From positions 3,906,001 to 3,970,000 of the forward strand of contig NZ_CP197401.1 in the NCBI RefSeq assembly GCF_052162025.1: a stretch of 64,000 bases of DNA, written 5' to 3'. The notes under the pieces were generated by a model. It was not told where the DNA came from. It saw only the letters and a program-made list of their open reading frames with translations, and searched no databases. This document shows, piece by piece, positions 33,677 to 42,324 of the stretch. Source of the stretch: Methylobacter sp015476545. GTDB taxonomy: Bacteria > Pseudomonadota > Gammaproteobacteria > Methylococcales > Methylomonadaceae. Each line of letters opens with the position of its first letter. The first letter of the stretch is position 1. A program made the position numbers and the translations under genes.

Positions 33677-36385
33677 TCAACTTAACTTGCCATGACATTG
33701 CTTATATTTCAGGCCTGACCCGCAAGGACAAGGATCATTACGACCAACCTTATCGCTGGCACGAACGAAAGGCTGTGCGGGCTTCTCCTCTGGCGAAACT
33801 TCCAGTGGCGGCTCCTCCAGAGCCGAAGCCTCCGCATGCTCGAAATGCATCTCTTTCGGCGCCTGCATCTGTTCGTCAAGAGCCTGCACATCTTCTTCCT
33901 GACGGACCTGAACTTTTGCCAAAATAGTGATGACTTCATGCTTTATATGATCGAGTAGCGCAGTGAACATCTGAAAGGCTTCACGCTTGTATTCCTGCTT
34001 GGGATCTTTTTGCGCATAGCCTCTCAAGTGAATGCCCTGACGCAGGTAGTCCATCGCGGCCAGATGTTCTTTCCAGCTGTTATCCAGTACTTGCAGCATG
34101 ACTGATTTTTCAACATGCTGTAAGACTTCCTTGGAAATCTGCTGTTCTTTTTCTTTATGGTTTTGTTCCAGAATATCGATAATGCGATTGCGCAAGGCTG
34201 CTTCTTGCAGAGCCTTATCTTCATCAAGCATTTTTTGCACCGGAATTTGAACGTTGAACTCCTGATGCAAATGTTCCTCCAGACCTTTTATATCCCACTG
34301 CTCTTCCATAGTCTTAGGCGGAATATACTGTGTAATGACGTCATTGACGACATCTTCGCGTATCGCTGAAACAATGTCGGAAACGTCTGCCGCCGCCATC
34401 AGCTCATTACGCTGTTCATAGATTACTTTACGCTGGTCATTGGCGACATCGTCATAGGCAAGAATTTCCTTGCGAATATCGAAGTTACGCGCTTCGACCT
34501 TGCGCTGGGCATTTTCGATGGAACGCGTTACCCAGGGATGCTCGATTGCCTCACCGTCGCCCATGCCTAATTTCTGCATCAGACCCGCTACACGCTCCGA
34601 GGCGAAAATACGCATCAGATCATCTTCCAGCGACAGGTAAAAACGTGTTGACCCCGGGTCGCCCTGCCGTCCGGAGCGCCCCCTTAACTGATTGTCGATA
34701 CGGCGCGATTCATGACGCTCCGAACCGATCACGTGCAGACCGCCGCTTTCAATAACCCGCTCATGCCTGTCCAGCCAGGCACCGCGTATGCTTTCCTTTT
34801 CGTCCTCAGCCGCATCCTCACCCAAAGCGGCCAGCTCCGCCTCCAGATTGCCGCCAAGCACGATATCGGTACCGCGTCCGGCCATGTTGGTCGCTATCGT
34901 GACGGCGCCGGGCATACCTGCCTGCGCAACGATATGCGCCTCGCGTTCGTGCTGTTTGGCATTGAGCACTTCATGCTTGATGCCCTGCTTTTTCAGCAAC
35001 CCCGACAACCGTTCCGAGTTCTCGATCGACGTCGTGCCGACCAGAACCGGCTGTCCGCGCTCGACGCAAGCCTGAATATCCTTGGCTACGGCTTCATATT
35101 TTTCGCGTGCAGTCAGATAGACAACATCGCCCAGATCCTTACGGACCATAGGCCTGTGTGTGGGCACCACGACCACTTCCAGGCCGTAAATCTTGTTCAG
35201 CTCGAACGCTTCCGTATCAGCCGTACCGGTCATGCCCGAAAGCTTATGGTACAAACGGAAATAATTCTGGAACGTAATCGAAGCCAACGTCTGGTTTTCA
35301 TTCTGGATTGTGACCCGCTCTTTCGCTTCAATCGCCTGATGCAAACCTTCGGACCAGCGCCGGCCCGGCATGATACGGCCGGTGAATTCGTCGACAATGA
35401 TGACTTCGTTATTGGCGACGATGTAATCGACGTCTTTTTGAAACAGCACATGCGCTCGCAACGATGCGTTCAGATAATGCATCAGGCGGATGTTGGCCGC
35501 ATCGTAAAGACTGCTGCCTTCGGCCATTAGGCCATGTTCGACCATCAAACGCTCTATGCGCTCATGGCCTTCTTCAGTCAAATAAATCTGGCGGACTTTC
35601 TCATCGACCGAGTAATCGCCTTTCTCGCCCTCTTTTTCCTGCTTGGTCAGGAACGGTATGATCTCATTGGTTTTGACATAAACCTCAGTGCCTTCCTCGG
35701 TAGGGCCGGAAATGATCAGCGGCGTCCTGGCTTCATCGATCAGAATCGAGTCCACCTCGTCGACGATGGCAAAGTGCAGATCGCGCTGAACTTTCTGCTC
35801 CAGGCTGAACGCCATGTTGTCGCGCAGGTAGTCAAAGCCGAATTCGTTGTTGGTTCCATAGGTGATATCGGATGCATAAGCCTGGCGCCGCTCACGGCTG
35901 TCAAGCTGGCTAACGATGACGCCGGTCGTCAATCCCAAAAAGCCGTATAGGCGCCCCATCCACTCGGAGTCGCGCCTGGCCAAATAGTCATTGACGGTCA
36001 CAACATGCACGCCGCGTCCTGGCAACGCATTCAAATAAGCTGCCAGAGTCGCCATCAGGGTTTTACCTTCACCGGTTTTCATTTCAGCGATTTTGCCGTC
36101 ATGCAGAATCATGCCGCCGATCAGCTGTACATCGAAATGACGCATGCCAAAGACGCGTGTGGACGCCTCTCTGACTGTTGCGAATGCCTCAGGAAGCAGG
36201 TTATCGAGCTTTTCGCCTTGCGCCAGACGGTCACGAAACTCCTGCGTTTTGCCTCTTAGGGCTTCATCAGATAATTTTTCGTATTCAGAAGCTAATGCAT
36301 TGATCTTTTTGACCAACTTCCTTTTGTTCTTTATAAGCCTGTCGTTACGGCTCCCTACAACTAATCTAACCAGCTTACCGAGCAT
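33677..36385 (-). CDS. secA: Preprotein translocase ATPase SecA
   Basis: SecA drives precursors through SecYEG. The 902-residue protein has Walker A MKTGEGKT (102-109), DEVDSILIDEART (Walker B region), the TNMAGRGTDI and RGRSGRQGD helicase motifs, and the C-terminal zinc-binding SEC-C motif DPCPCGSGLKYKQCHG that contacts SecB and lipids. It is transcribed from its own promoter, not from lpxC as in enterobacteria; here the hox operon lies between. Confidence 0.97.
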   Translation of the reverse strand: MLGKLVRLVVGSRNDRLIKNKRKLVKKINALASEYEKLSDEALRGKTQEFRDRLAQGEKLDNLLPEAFATVREASTRVFGMRHFDVQLIGGMILHDGKIAEMKTGEGKTLMATLAAYLNALPGRGVHVVTVNDYLARRDSEWMGRLYGFLGLTTGVIVSQLDSRERRQAYASDITYGTNNEFGFDYLRDNMAFSLEQKVQRDLHFAIVDEVDSILIDEARTPLIISGPTEEGTEVYVKTNEIIPFLTKQEKEGEKGDYSVDEKVRQIYLTEEGHERIERLMVEHGLMAEGSSLYDAANIRLMHYLNASLRAHVLFQKDVDYIVANNEVIIVDEFTGRIMPGRRWSEGLHQAIEAKERVTIQNENQTLASITFQNYFRLYHKLSGMTGTADTEAFELNKIYGLEVVVVPTHRPMVRKDLGDVVYLTAREKYEAVAKDIQACVERGQPVLVGTTSIENSERLSGLLKKQGIKHEVLNAKQHEREAHIVAQAGMPGAVTIATNMAGRGTDIVLGGNLEAELAALGEDAAEDEKESIRGAWLDRHERVIESGGLHVIGSERHESRRIDNQLRGRSGRQGDPGSTRFYLSLEDDLMRIFASERVAGLMQKLGMGDGEAIEHPWVTRSIENAQRKVEARNFDIRKEILAYDDVANDQRKVIYEQRNELMAAADVSDIVSAIREDVVNDVITQYIPPKTMEEQWDIKGLEEHLHQEFNVQIPVQKMLDEDKALQEAALRNRIIDILEQNHKEKEQQISKEVLQHVEKSVMLQVLDNSWKEHLAAMDYLRQGIHLRGYAQKDPKQEYKREAFQMFTALLDHIKHEVITILAKVQVRQEEDVQALDEQMQAPKEMHFEHAEASALEEPPLEVSPEEKPAQPFVRASDKVGRNDPCPCGSGLKYKQCHGKLS

Positions 36386-37217
36386 ATTTTTTTCCGGTGT
36401 TGTATTTAGTAAAAAATTGATTCAAAGCGTTGGATTATATACTGTCTAATTTTTTAGTTACAGTTAAAAACACCCTTAAACTATAGGGTCAAAACTTTGA
36501 ATATCAACAAGGAACATTTACGGATTGATCTAAAAGGTTTCGTTCAAGTGCCGGGATTCCGCCCTTTTGTTGCGCCCCTTACCCGGCAGCACGAGCCAGA
36601 AGGCTGGGGATTGCCAATACCAGCAGGAGCTTAACCATAGCGATTGAGGGCACTCCCTAACAGCAACAGACATTCCTGCACAATCTGAAGCATCAGACTG
36701 CCGTTGGCCGAAATAAAATCGCTGCCCGGTATCGCGACCCATCAGGATTACGTGCGGTATATTTTCGATTCAGCCAGCCGATTTCATCGCTCATCCGCTC
36801 ACCCGCTGCTGCCACTGCGGCCCTGGATATAGCATCATGCACCGGCAACAACCATGAAAAATACCGGCCAAATTATCGGCCCGTCTGCCGATGCCGATCT
36901 TTTAATACACAGAGGTCAGACCAGTCCTGATAGAATTAGCTATGACAACTGGGCGGCATTTCGAAACCAGCGAGACCGCATACCCATCAATGCCAATGGC
37001 CAAAGCGCAAGCAGAAGAAACGCTGGCGAGCTTGCGCAGCCATCCGTTAGTACCCGTCCTGCCACATAGGACAGGCAAAATGCGCACACGCACAAGGTCT
37101 GACTGCGCTGATAACGATGCTGAACATCCGCTGCATTCTGGACTTATTAAGCGGCGAACAATTGCTTAGAATATGCCGAACTTACTTTTTTGATTAATTT
37201 AATAACGACTAATACTC
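36386..37217. other. Long degenerate spacer between secA and purN
   Basis: These 832 bases carry no convincing gene. The first 60 bases are the secA leader. A plus-strand frame from 36942 contains LASLRSHPLVPVL, which resembles the N-terminus of KDPG aldolase (Eda), but the similarity stops at once and no later part is found. The remainder has GC content like coding DNA but is broken in all frames, as expected of decayed genes. Confidence 0.4.
36434..36439 (-). promoter_or_regulatory. Candidate -10 element of secA
   Basis: The minus strand reads TATAAT in the context CAGTATATAATCC, 48 bases before the secA ATG. The region 17 bases upstream has only a poor -35, so confidence is limited. Confidence 0.4.
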
Positions 37218-37802
37218 ATGAAAATCAGTTTTATCGCCTCGCACGGAGGCTCTTCCGCCAGACATATCATCGCCGCCATTGAGCAAAAAGCCTTGGCCGC
37301 CGAATTGGGCGTGGTCATCACCAACAATTCAGATTCAGCCATATTGCGCTGGTGTCAGGAACAGCATATCCCCGTGCATCTGATCAATGCCAAAACGCAT
37401 CCCGATCCGGAAAGCGAAGACCTGGCGATTATGAACACGCTGACTGAGGCCCAGACCGATCTGGTCGTGCTGTCGGGCTATATGAAAAAAATCGGCCCGC
37501 ATACGCTGGCGCGCTTTAACGGGCATATCCTGAACATACACCCGGCGCTATTGCCGAAACACGGCGGCCACGGCCTCTACGGGGATCGCGTCCATGAAGC
37601 CGTGCTGAAATCGGGCGACACGGTCTCCGGCGCCTCCGTGCATCTGATCAACGAGCGCTATGACGAAGGTCCCGTACTCAAGCAGAGCCATGTACCGGTT
37701 TTGCCTGACGACACGGTCGCTTCTTTGCGTGCCCGCGTACAGGCAACGGAAGGCGATCTCTACTTGGAAACGCTTAAGGATATCGTTGAGGGAAAGTTGT
37801 AA
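37218..37802 (+). CDS. purN: Phosphoribosylglycinamide formyltransferase (PurN family, variant)
   Basis: PurN transfers formyl from 10-formyl-THF to GAR in purine synthesis (EC 2.1.2.2). The catalytic Asn and His are in NIHPALLPK and the Asp in RYDEGPVL, as required. Two differences are visible: the N-terminal SGNGSN loop of E. coli PurN reads SHGGSSARH, and the loop after the catalytic His is GGHGLYGDRVHEAV, like PurN proteins of Bacteroidetes. No purM is adjacent. A second GAR transformylase (PurT) elsewhere would make it redundant. Confidence 0.85.
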   Translation: MKISFIASHGGSSARHIIAAIEQKALAAELGVVITNNSDSAILRWCQEQHIPVHLINAKTHPDPESEDLAIMNTLTEAQTDLVVLSGYMKKIGPHTLARFNGHILNIHPALLPKHGGHGLYGDRVHEAVLKSGDTVSGASVHLINERYDEGPVLKQSHVPVLPDDTVASLRARVQATEGDLYLETLKDIVEGKL

Positions 37803-38317
37803 TGCGCTCGACTAAAGCCTTGATCAGAAAAGCAGCCTTGGCTTTTTTGATTGCCGGCGGCGCAGGCATGCTGCTGCCCGGTTGTGAAAATAAGCCAGCC
37901 TCAACTGATAAAAACGGTCTTACTGGTCTAAAAAGCCTAACAGGTGATTTTGAAAGCCGACAAAGCGATGTTCAAGACTTTACCGACCTAAATACCCTAA
38001 CTGACGCTTTCGAAAACCAGCGCAGCAACATACAAGTCAGACAAGCCGGCACGATTGTCAAAATACTGCCGGACGATACCAACGGCTCGCGGCATCAGCG
38101 CTTTATCGTGCGGTTAAGTTCCGGCCAGTCCGTATTGATTGCGCATAACATCGATCTAGCGCCCAAAGTCGAGGGCATCAGCGAAGGATCAATGCTCAGT
38201 TTCTCCGGCGAGTATGAGTGGAACAATAAAGGCGGCGTCATTCACTGGACGCATCATGATCCGCAAGGCCAGCATGAAGGAGGATGGCTAACCTATAACG
38301 GCAGGAGATATGAGTAG
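37802..38317 (+). CDS. DUF3465 lipoprotein
   Basis: The 171-residue product has a signal peptide ending in a lipobox LPGC (Cys28), so it should be lipid-anchored. A low-complexity region with two similar segments (TGLKSLTGDFESRQSDVQ and TDLNTLTDAFENQRSNIQ) precedes the DUF3465 domain (about 80-171) with HQRFIVRLSSGQSVLIAHNI and the signature HHDPQGQHEGGWL. The domain probably has an OB-like fold; no function is established. It overlaps the purN stop by one base (TAATG). Confidence 0.85.
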   Translation: MRSTKALIRKAALAFLIAGGAGMLLPGCENKPASTDKNGLTGLKSLTGDFESRQSDVQDFTDLNTLTDAFENQRSNIQVRQAGTIVKILPDDTNGSRHQRFIVRLSSGQSVLIAHNIDLAPKVEGISEGSMLSFSGEYEWNNKGGVIHWTHHDPQGQHEGGWLTYNGRRYE

Positions 38318-38341
38318 CTTGCTGCTTTAATAAACGGGCAT

Positions 38342-38381
38342 AAAAAAAGCCGTAGCAGCCTTTTGACTGCTACGGCTTTTA
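38342..38381. terminator. Bidirectional terminator between the DUF3465 gene and the cold-shock gene
   Basis: GCCGTAGCAG pairs with CTGCTACGGC (10 bp) over an eight-base loop, flanked by seven A and four T. It lies between the convergent ends and can serve both strands. Confidence 0.85.
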
Positions 38382-38387
38382 CGCAAA

Positions 38388-38597
38388 TTAGATGATAGTT
38401 ACTTCTTCTGCTTGCGGGCCTTTTTGGCCTTGAGTCACAACAAACTGTACTCTTTGGCCTTCATCAAGGGATTTAAAGCCGGAGCCGTTAATGTTACGGA
38501 AATGAACAAATACATCAGGGCCGTTTTCTTGTTGAATAAAGCCGAAGCCTTTTTCAGAGTTAAACCATTTAACGGTACCGGTAGTAGTGGAAGCCAT
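38388..38597 (-). CDS. Cold-shock domain protein (CspA family)
   Basis: A 69-residue OB-fold RNA chaperone. RNP1 (KGFGFIQQ) and RNP2 (DVFVHFRNI) are intact; the start GTVKWFNSEKGFGF is classical. The usual serine/alanine in VHFSAI is replaced by Arg-Asn, a variation found in some family members. The leader is about 180 bases long, consistent with cold-shock mRNA control, but no cold box is claimed. Confidence 0.95.
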   Translation of the reverse strand: MASTTTGTVKWFNSEKGFGFIQQENGPDVFVHFRNINGSGFKSLDEGQRVQFVVTQGQKGPQAEEVTII

Positions 38598-38779
38598 AAT
38601 TGCAATCCTATTAAAATAAAAATTAGTAATTTAGCCTGTTAAGGCCGGTGGAGCTGGGAAATGAAGAATTACTTAATGATAAACAGGACGAGCAACTACA
38701 GAAGAACTTCGTAAAGATAAACATGCGGTAAATCGTATTTCGAGCTAACGGTCATTCTATATGGGCATTCCAGGCATGT

Positions 38780-39084
38780 CAATTTATTAAATCAACCTTT
38801 TTCCAAATAGTCAGCCGCTTACGACGCCGGCTTGATATTCCGGGCCAGCCGATCGAAGAAATAACCGCCTTTGGCCGCCGATAACTTGATGATCTGAAAG
38901 ACAGAATTGATCTGTCCGGCATATTGAGCGAGCCCTTCATGATCATATTGAAACCAAACCGCAAGGCGGCCGGATCTACAAAAGGACAACTTGCCGATTT
39001 CCAGTATCATCCTGGTGGCCTGGCTTTTAGCATGTTTTTTCCAGCATTTCCCGCACATTTTTCAAGCAATGACATCTCATGCAT
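38780..39084 (-). pseudogene. hypA: Decayed hypA (hydrogenase nickel chaperone) at the end of the hox operon
   Basis: HypA helps insert nickel into [NiFe] hydrogenases. The ATG at 39084 starts MHEMSLLEK, the HypA N-terminus with its nickel-binding Met-His. The rest of the HypA sequence continues only by changing frame: VREMLEK in a second frame, HAKSQATRMILEIGKLS in a third, VDPAALRFGFNMIMKGSL back in the first, and VFQIIKLSAAKGGYFFD in the third again. A TGA at 39007-39009 stops the original frame after 25 codons. The two CxxC zinc pairs are gone. The gene begins eight bases inside hoxW, so it was once translationally coupled to it. Confidence 0.8.
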
Positions 39085-39577
39085 GACTCTCTTCCTTGCA
39101 TGATGTTGCCTGCCGCCGCCAAAAATCGAGCGCCGGATTATTCAATAACAGTGCCGCAAACTGACTGGCCTGCGTTAAGCAAACCTCAGCTTCCAGGCTC
39201 AATCCGGAGCCGAGTTCAAATTGCTGCGCTCTAATGCTCAGCAGGAAACACGGCGGCGGCGTTTGTTTCTTGACATCCTGATACACGGCCAGAACCGCGG
39301 AAGGATTCAGTGCGTGTGTACTATAGCTTTTGTCGCGTACCGGACTGAGTTCGGCAAAATCGAATGCTTTAGCGCAGGATACGGACGCATCGACAAACAA
39401 AACCAAGGCCCTGCTCTCAAGATCCAGCGCATGTTCGATCTGCAGCTGAAAATCGGACAATATATCGATATTGTCCAGGCTCAAATGGGATTCGACGAAC
39501 TCCAGCAACAGCGGCCCCAAAGCATCATCGCCGCGACTGAGATTGCCGTAGCCAAACAGCAGAACCGGCTTAACCAT
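39077..39577 (-). CDS. hoxW: HoxH maturation endopeptidase
   Basis: It cleaves the C-terminal extension of the large subunit once nickel is inserted. The HycI/HoxW fold begins with LLFGYGNLSRGDDALGPLL (Asp/Glu near the nickel site), has VLFVDASVSCAKAF (metal Asp) and YSTHALNPSAVLAVY with its His. Length 166 is normal. It overlaps hoxH by eight bases (ATGGTTAA), which argues that it serves this hydrogenase. Confidence 0.9.
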   Translation of the reverse strand: MVKPVLLFGYGNLSRGDDALGPLLLEFVESHLSLDNIDILSDFQLQIEHALDLESRALVLFVDASVSCAKAFDFAELSPVRDKSYSTHALNPSAVLAVYQDVKKQTPPPCFLLSIRAQQFELGSGLSLEAEVCLTQASQFAALLLNNPALDFWRRQATSCKEESHA

Positions 39578-41078
39578 CCAGGTTATGCTCGAATTCGCCG
39601 TCGCTGTGCCTGACCAGCCTATCGATCAGCTTGCCTTCCGCATCGATCAATTCCAGTTGCAGCGGCATTTTTCCGACGGCATGCGTCGCGCAGGACAAAC
39701 AGGGATCATAGGCGCGAACGGCGACCTCCAGATTATTTAACAACGGCTCCGTCAATTCCTGACCGGACAGATACTCTGACGCGACCTGTCGCACGGACTC
39801 ATTCATGGCCATATTGTTGCTAGTGGTCGAAACGATCAGATTCACCTTGGTGACAAGACCGTCTTCGTTGGCACGGTAATGATGAAACAATGTGCCGCGC
39901 GGTGCCTCGATCACGCCAATGCCTTCACAGCGTTTCTCACCTTTCGCAACCAGATCGTGGCTCATGATTTCAGGATCGTTCAGCAGTTCCTTGATGCGTT
40001 CGGCGCAATGCAGGGCTTCGATCATGCGCGTCCAATGATAAGCCAGCGTGCTGTGCACCATGGCTTCACCGCCGTACGCCTTGAATTCCAGCCGCGCAGT
40101 TTCCGCTAACGGCGTATCGATGTAATCGCAGTTATTGACGCGAGCCAAAGGACCTACGCGATACCAACCGTTCTCCTTGCCCAGCGCCAATAGATAAGGG
40201 AATTTCATATAGCTCCATGAACGTACTTCTTCATGGATATAGTCGTTATATCGGCAATAGTCTACATGATCGATGATGGTCTCGCCTTTATCGTTCCTGG
40301 CGCGCAAGCCGCCATGATAAAGCTCCAGCGCGCCGTCAGGCCTGGTCAGGCCCAGATAATTACTGCGTATCGCGGCAAACTGATCGTAATACGGCAGGTT
40401 GGAGCCGTGCACCTTTTTAACCAGTTCTACCGCGCCTGCCGCCCAAGCTATTATCTGATCGATATCCTGCAGCAGGTAGTCACGCTCTGTCTGAGTCAAG
40501 GACTTGTTCATGCCGCCGGCAATGGCCCCCGTCCCATGTATGCGTTTGCCGCAGATCATGCGGATGACTTCCTGACCGTATTTGCGCAGCTTGATGCCCT
40601 GCAGGCCGATATCCGGATAGGCTTCCAGTACGGCCACAATGTGGCGCTTATTGAGATCGCTTTCAAAGCCGAACAGCAGATCCGGACTGGCCAGATAAAA
40701 GAAATGCAAGGCATGGGACTGCAGCACCTGCCCGAAGTGCAGTAGGCGCCTTAGCTTGTCTGCGGCAGGCGGCAAATTCTGCGGATCAACACCGACCAGT
40801 TGATCGATGGCCTTGCCGGCGGCCAATTGATGGCTGATCGGACAAATGCCGCACAGGCGCTGCACGATAACCGGAAACTCCCAGTAAGGCCGGCCCTGCA
40901 TGAAACGCTCGAAGCCCCGGAATTCGACGATATGCAGCCGGGCCTGTTTGACTTTGTTGTCCTGATCCAGCAGTAAGGTGATCTTGCCGTGCCCTTCAAC
41001 GCGCGAAACCGGATCGATGGCAACGCGCTTCAGGTTTTCCGGATTTTCGGCCGTTTCCAAGTACTCGTACATAGGCAT
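39570..41078 (-). CDS. hoxH: NAD-reducing hydrogenase large subunit HoxH
   Basis: HoxH holds the [NiFe] active site of a group 3d bidirectional hydrogenase. The nickel cysteines are all present: Cys76 and Cys79 in RLCGICP and Cys460 and Cys463 in DPCLSCATH. A 36-residue tail follows His466 and should be removed by HoxW. RVEGHGKI near residue 26 is the L1-type signature. Its start follows the hoxY stop directly (TAGATG). Confidence 0.96.
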   Translation of the reverse strand: MPMYEYLETAENPENLKRVAIDPVSRVEGHGKITLLLDQDNKVKQARLHIVEFRGFERFMQGRPYWEFPVIVQRLCGICPISHQLAAGKAIDQLVGVDPQNLPPAADKLRRLLHFGQVLQSHALHFFYLASPDLLFGFESDLNKRHIVAVLEAYPDIGLQGIKLRKYGQEVIRMICGKRIHGTGAIAGGMNKSLTQTERDYLLQDIDQIIAWAAGAVELVKKVHGSNLPYYDQFAAIRSNYLGLTRPDGALELYHGGLRARNDKGETIIDHVDYCRYNDYIHEEVRSWSYMKFPYLLALGKENGWYRVGPLARVNNCDYIDTPLAETARLEFKAYGGEAMVHSTLAYHWTRMIEALHCAERIKELLNDPEIMSHDLVAKGEKRCEGIGVIEAPRGTLFHHYRANEDGLVTKVNLIVSTTSNNMAMNESVRQVASEYLSGQELTEPLLNNLEVAVRAYDPCLSCATHAVGKMPLQLELIDAEGKLIDRLVRHSDGEFEHNLDG

Positions 41079-41618
41079 CTAGTCGTAGTGGATCAATTCA
41101 TAAGGCAGTGCAGGGTCGCGCCCTTCCAGCAGATCGGTCAGGAATTTCCAGAATACATCAGCCGCAGGCGGGCAGCCCGGCAGGAAATAATCTATCTTGA
41201 CGACTTCATGCACTGGATACACTTTGTCCAGCAGCAAAGGCAGTTCGGGATCATTGGGAATATGCGGATTCTCGACGCCGATTCCGTCCAGATAAGATTC
41301 CCCAAGGCATTCTTCCAGCGGCACATAGTTTCTGTAATTCGGCAGGCCGCCATTAATGGCGCAGGCGCCGACAGCTACCAAAATCCTGCAGTGCTTGCGG
41401 AATTCCCGCAACGTATGAACGTTTTCCGAGTTGCACACCCCGCCCTCAATCAGGCCTATATCGCAATCGGTGCAGCGCTTTATATCGGTAAGCGGCGAGC
41501 GGATGAATTCAACCTGACCAGCCAACTGCACTATACGTTCATCAATATCGAGCAGCGACATATGGCAGCCGAAGCAGCCTGCCAGCGATACGGTTGCTAC
41601 TTTGACTTTATCCGCCAT
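41079..41618 (-). CDS. hoxY: NAD-reducing hydrogenase small subunit HoxY
   Basis: HoxY carries the proximal [4Fe-4S] cluster that passes electrons from HoxH. Cys15 and Cys18 are in LAGCFGCHMSLLD; the others are in IEGGVCNSEN and FLPGCPPAAD. Start: ATG at 41618 with GGGGTGA upstream; it overlaps hoxU by 11 bases. A longer frame to 41669 has no ribosome site. Length 179. Confidence 0.95.
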   Translation of the reverse strand: MADKVKVATVSLAGCFGCHMSLLDIDERIVQLAGQVEFIRSPLTDIKRCTDCDIGLIEGGVCNSENVHTLREFRKHCRILVAVGACAINGGLPNYRNYVPLEECLGESYLDGIGVENPHIPNDPELPLLLDKVYPVHEVVKIDYFLPGCPPAADVFWKFLTDLLEGRDPALPYELIHYD

Positions 41619-42324
41619 GATCACCCCGCTCATAATCCAAGCTGGTTTCGGCGATGGTCTTGTCGTCAAACAGGCGCTCGCCGATCGGGACAGTAAATCC
41701 GGTGCGTTTGATCAGAATGGCCCCAGTAGGACAGATATGCGCGGCCCGATCATTGACGTCCAGATCGGTGTCTTTTAACAGACCGCTCTCGGAATTGAAA
41801 ATTAGCCGCTTGTTGATACCGCGGCCGCTGATCGCGAACACGTCCTTGCCGTCTCTATGACTGGCGCGCACGCACAGCGTACAGAAAATGCAGCGGTTGC
41901 GATCGACCAGCACATCGGGGTGCGAAGCATCCAGTTCGCGCGGTTGAAAGAAGTGCACGAAATGGTTGTCGAGCATATTCAGGTAATAGCCGACGGCCTG
42001 CAACTGGCAATTGCCGCTTTTTTCGCAGCCCGGGCATAAATGATTGCCCTCCACGAACAGCATTTGTGTGATTCTGCGTCGGCTGTCATTCAATTCCTTA
42101 GTGTCATTGAGTATTTCCTGACTCTCCAAGGCCGGGAATGTGCAGGCTGTGCAGGACCGGCCATTTACGGTGACCGAGCACAGCTTGCAGCTGCCGTGCG
42201 GTGCGTATTCCGGATGATGGCATAAATGCGGGATATAAACGCCGGCCGCAGTCGCGGCTTCCATAATGGTCTGCCCCTCTTCGAAGGGGATGGTCTTGCC
42301 GTCAATCGTAATGGTTTTAGTCAT
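41608..42324 (-). CDS. hoxU: Diaphorase small subunit HoxU (NuoG-like)
   Basis: HoxU carries iron-sulfur clusters linking HoxF to HoxY. The [2Fe-2S] ligands lie in HLCHHPE (Cys35) and GSCKLCSVTVNGRSC (46, 49, 58). The His-Cys3 cluster is NHLCPGCEKSGNCQ, and RCIFCTLCVRASH with HICPTGAIL gives a further [4Fe-4S] cluster. Start: ATG at 42324, overlapping hoxF by eight bases; codons further upstream lie inside hoxF. Confidence 0.95.
   Translation of the reverse strand: MTKTITIDGKTIPFEEGQTIMEAATAAGVYIPHLCHHPEYAPHGSCKLCSVTVNGRSCTACTFPALESQEILNDTKELNDSRRRITQMLFVEGNHLCPGCEKSGNCQLQAVGYYLNMLDNHFVHFFQPRELDASHPDVLVDRNRCIFCTLCVRASHRDGKDVFAISGRGINKRLIFNSESGLLKDTDLDVNDRAAHICPTGAILIKRTGFTVPIGERLFDDKTIAETSLDYERGDHGG

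Noticed and set aside
34712..35530. 272-codon open frame on the plus strand inside secA
   Set aside because: It is the antisense of a GC-rich conserved gene; the translation has no domain and secA is unmistakable on the other strand.
33556..36630. A short shared sequence (AGCAGGAGCTTA) on both sides of secA
   Set aside because: Only about 12 bases match and the flanks differ; this is expected by chance in a window of this size.
36530..36742. 70-codon frame upstream of secA
   Set aside because: No family match, cysteine- and tryptophan-rich random-looking product, no ribosome site; the region appears degenerate.
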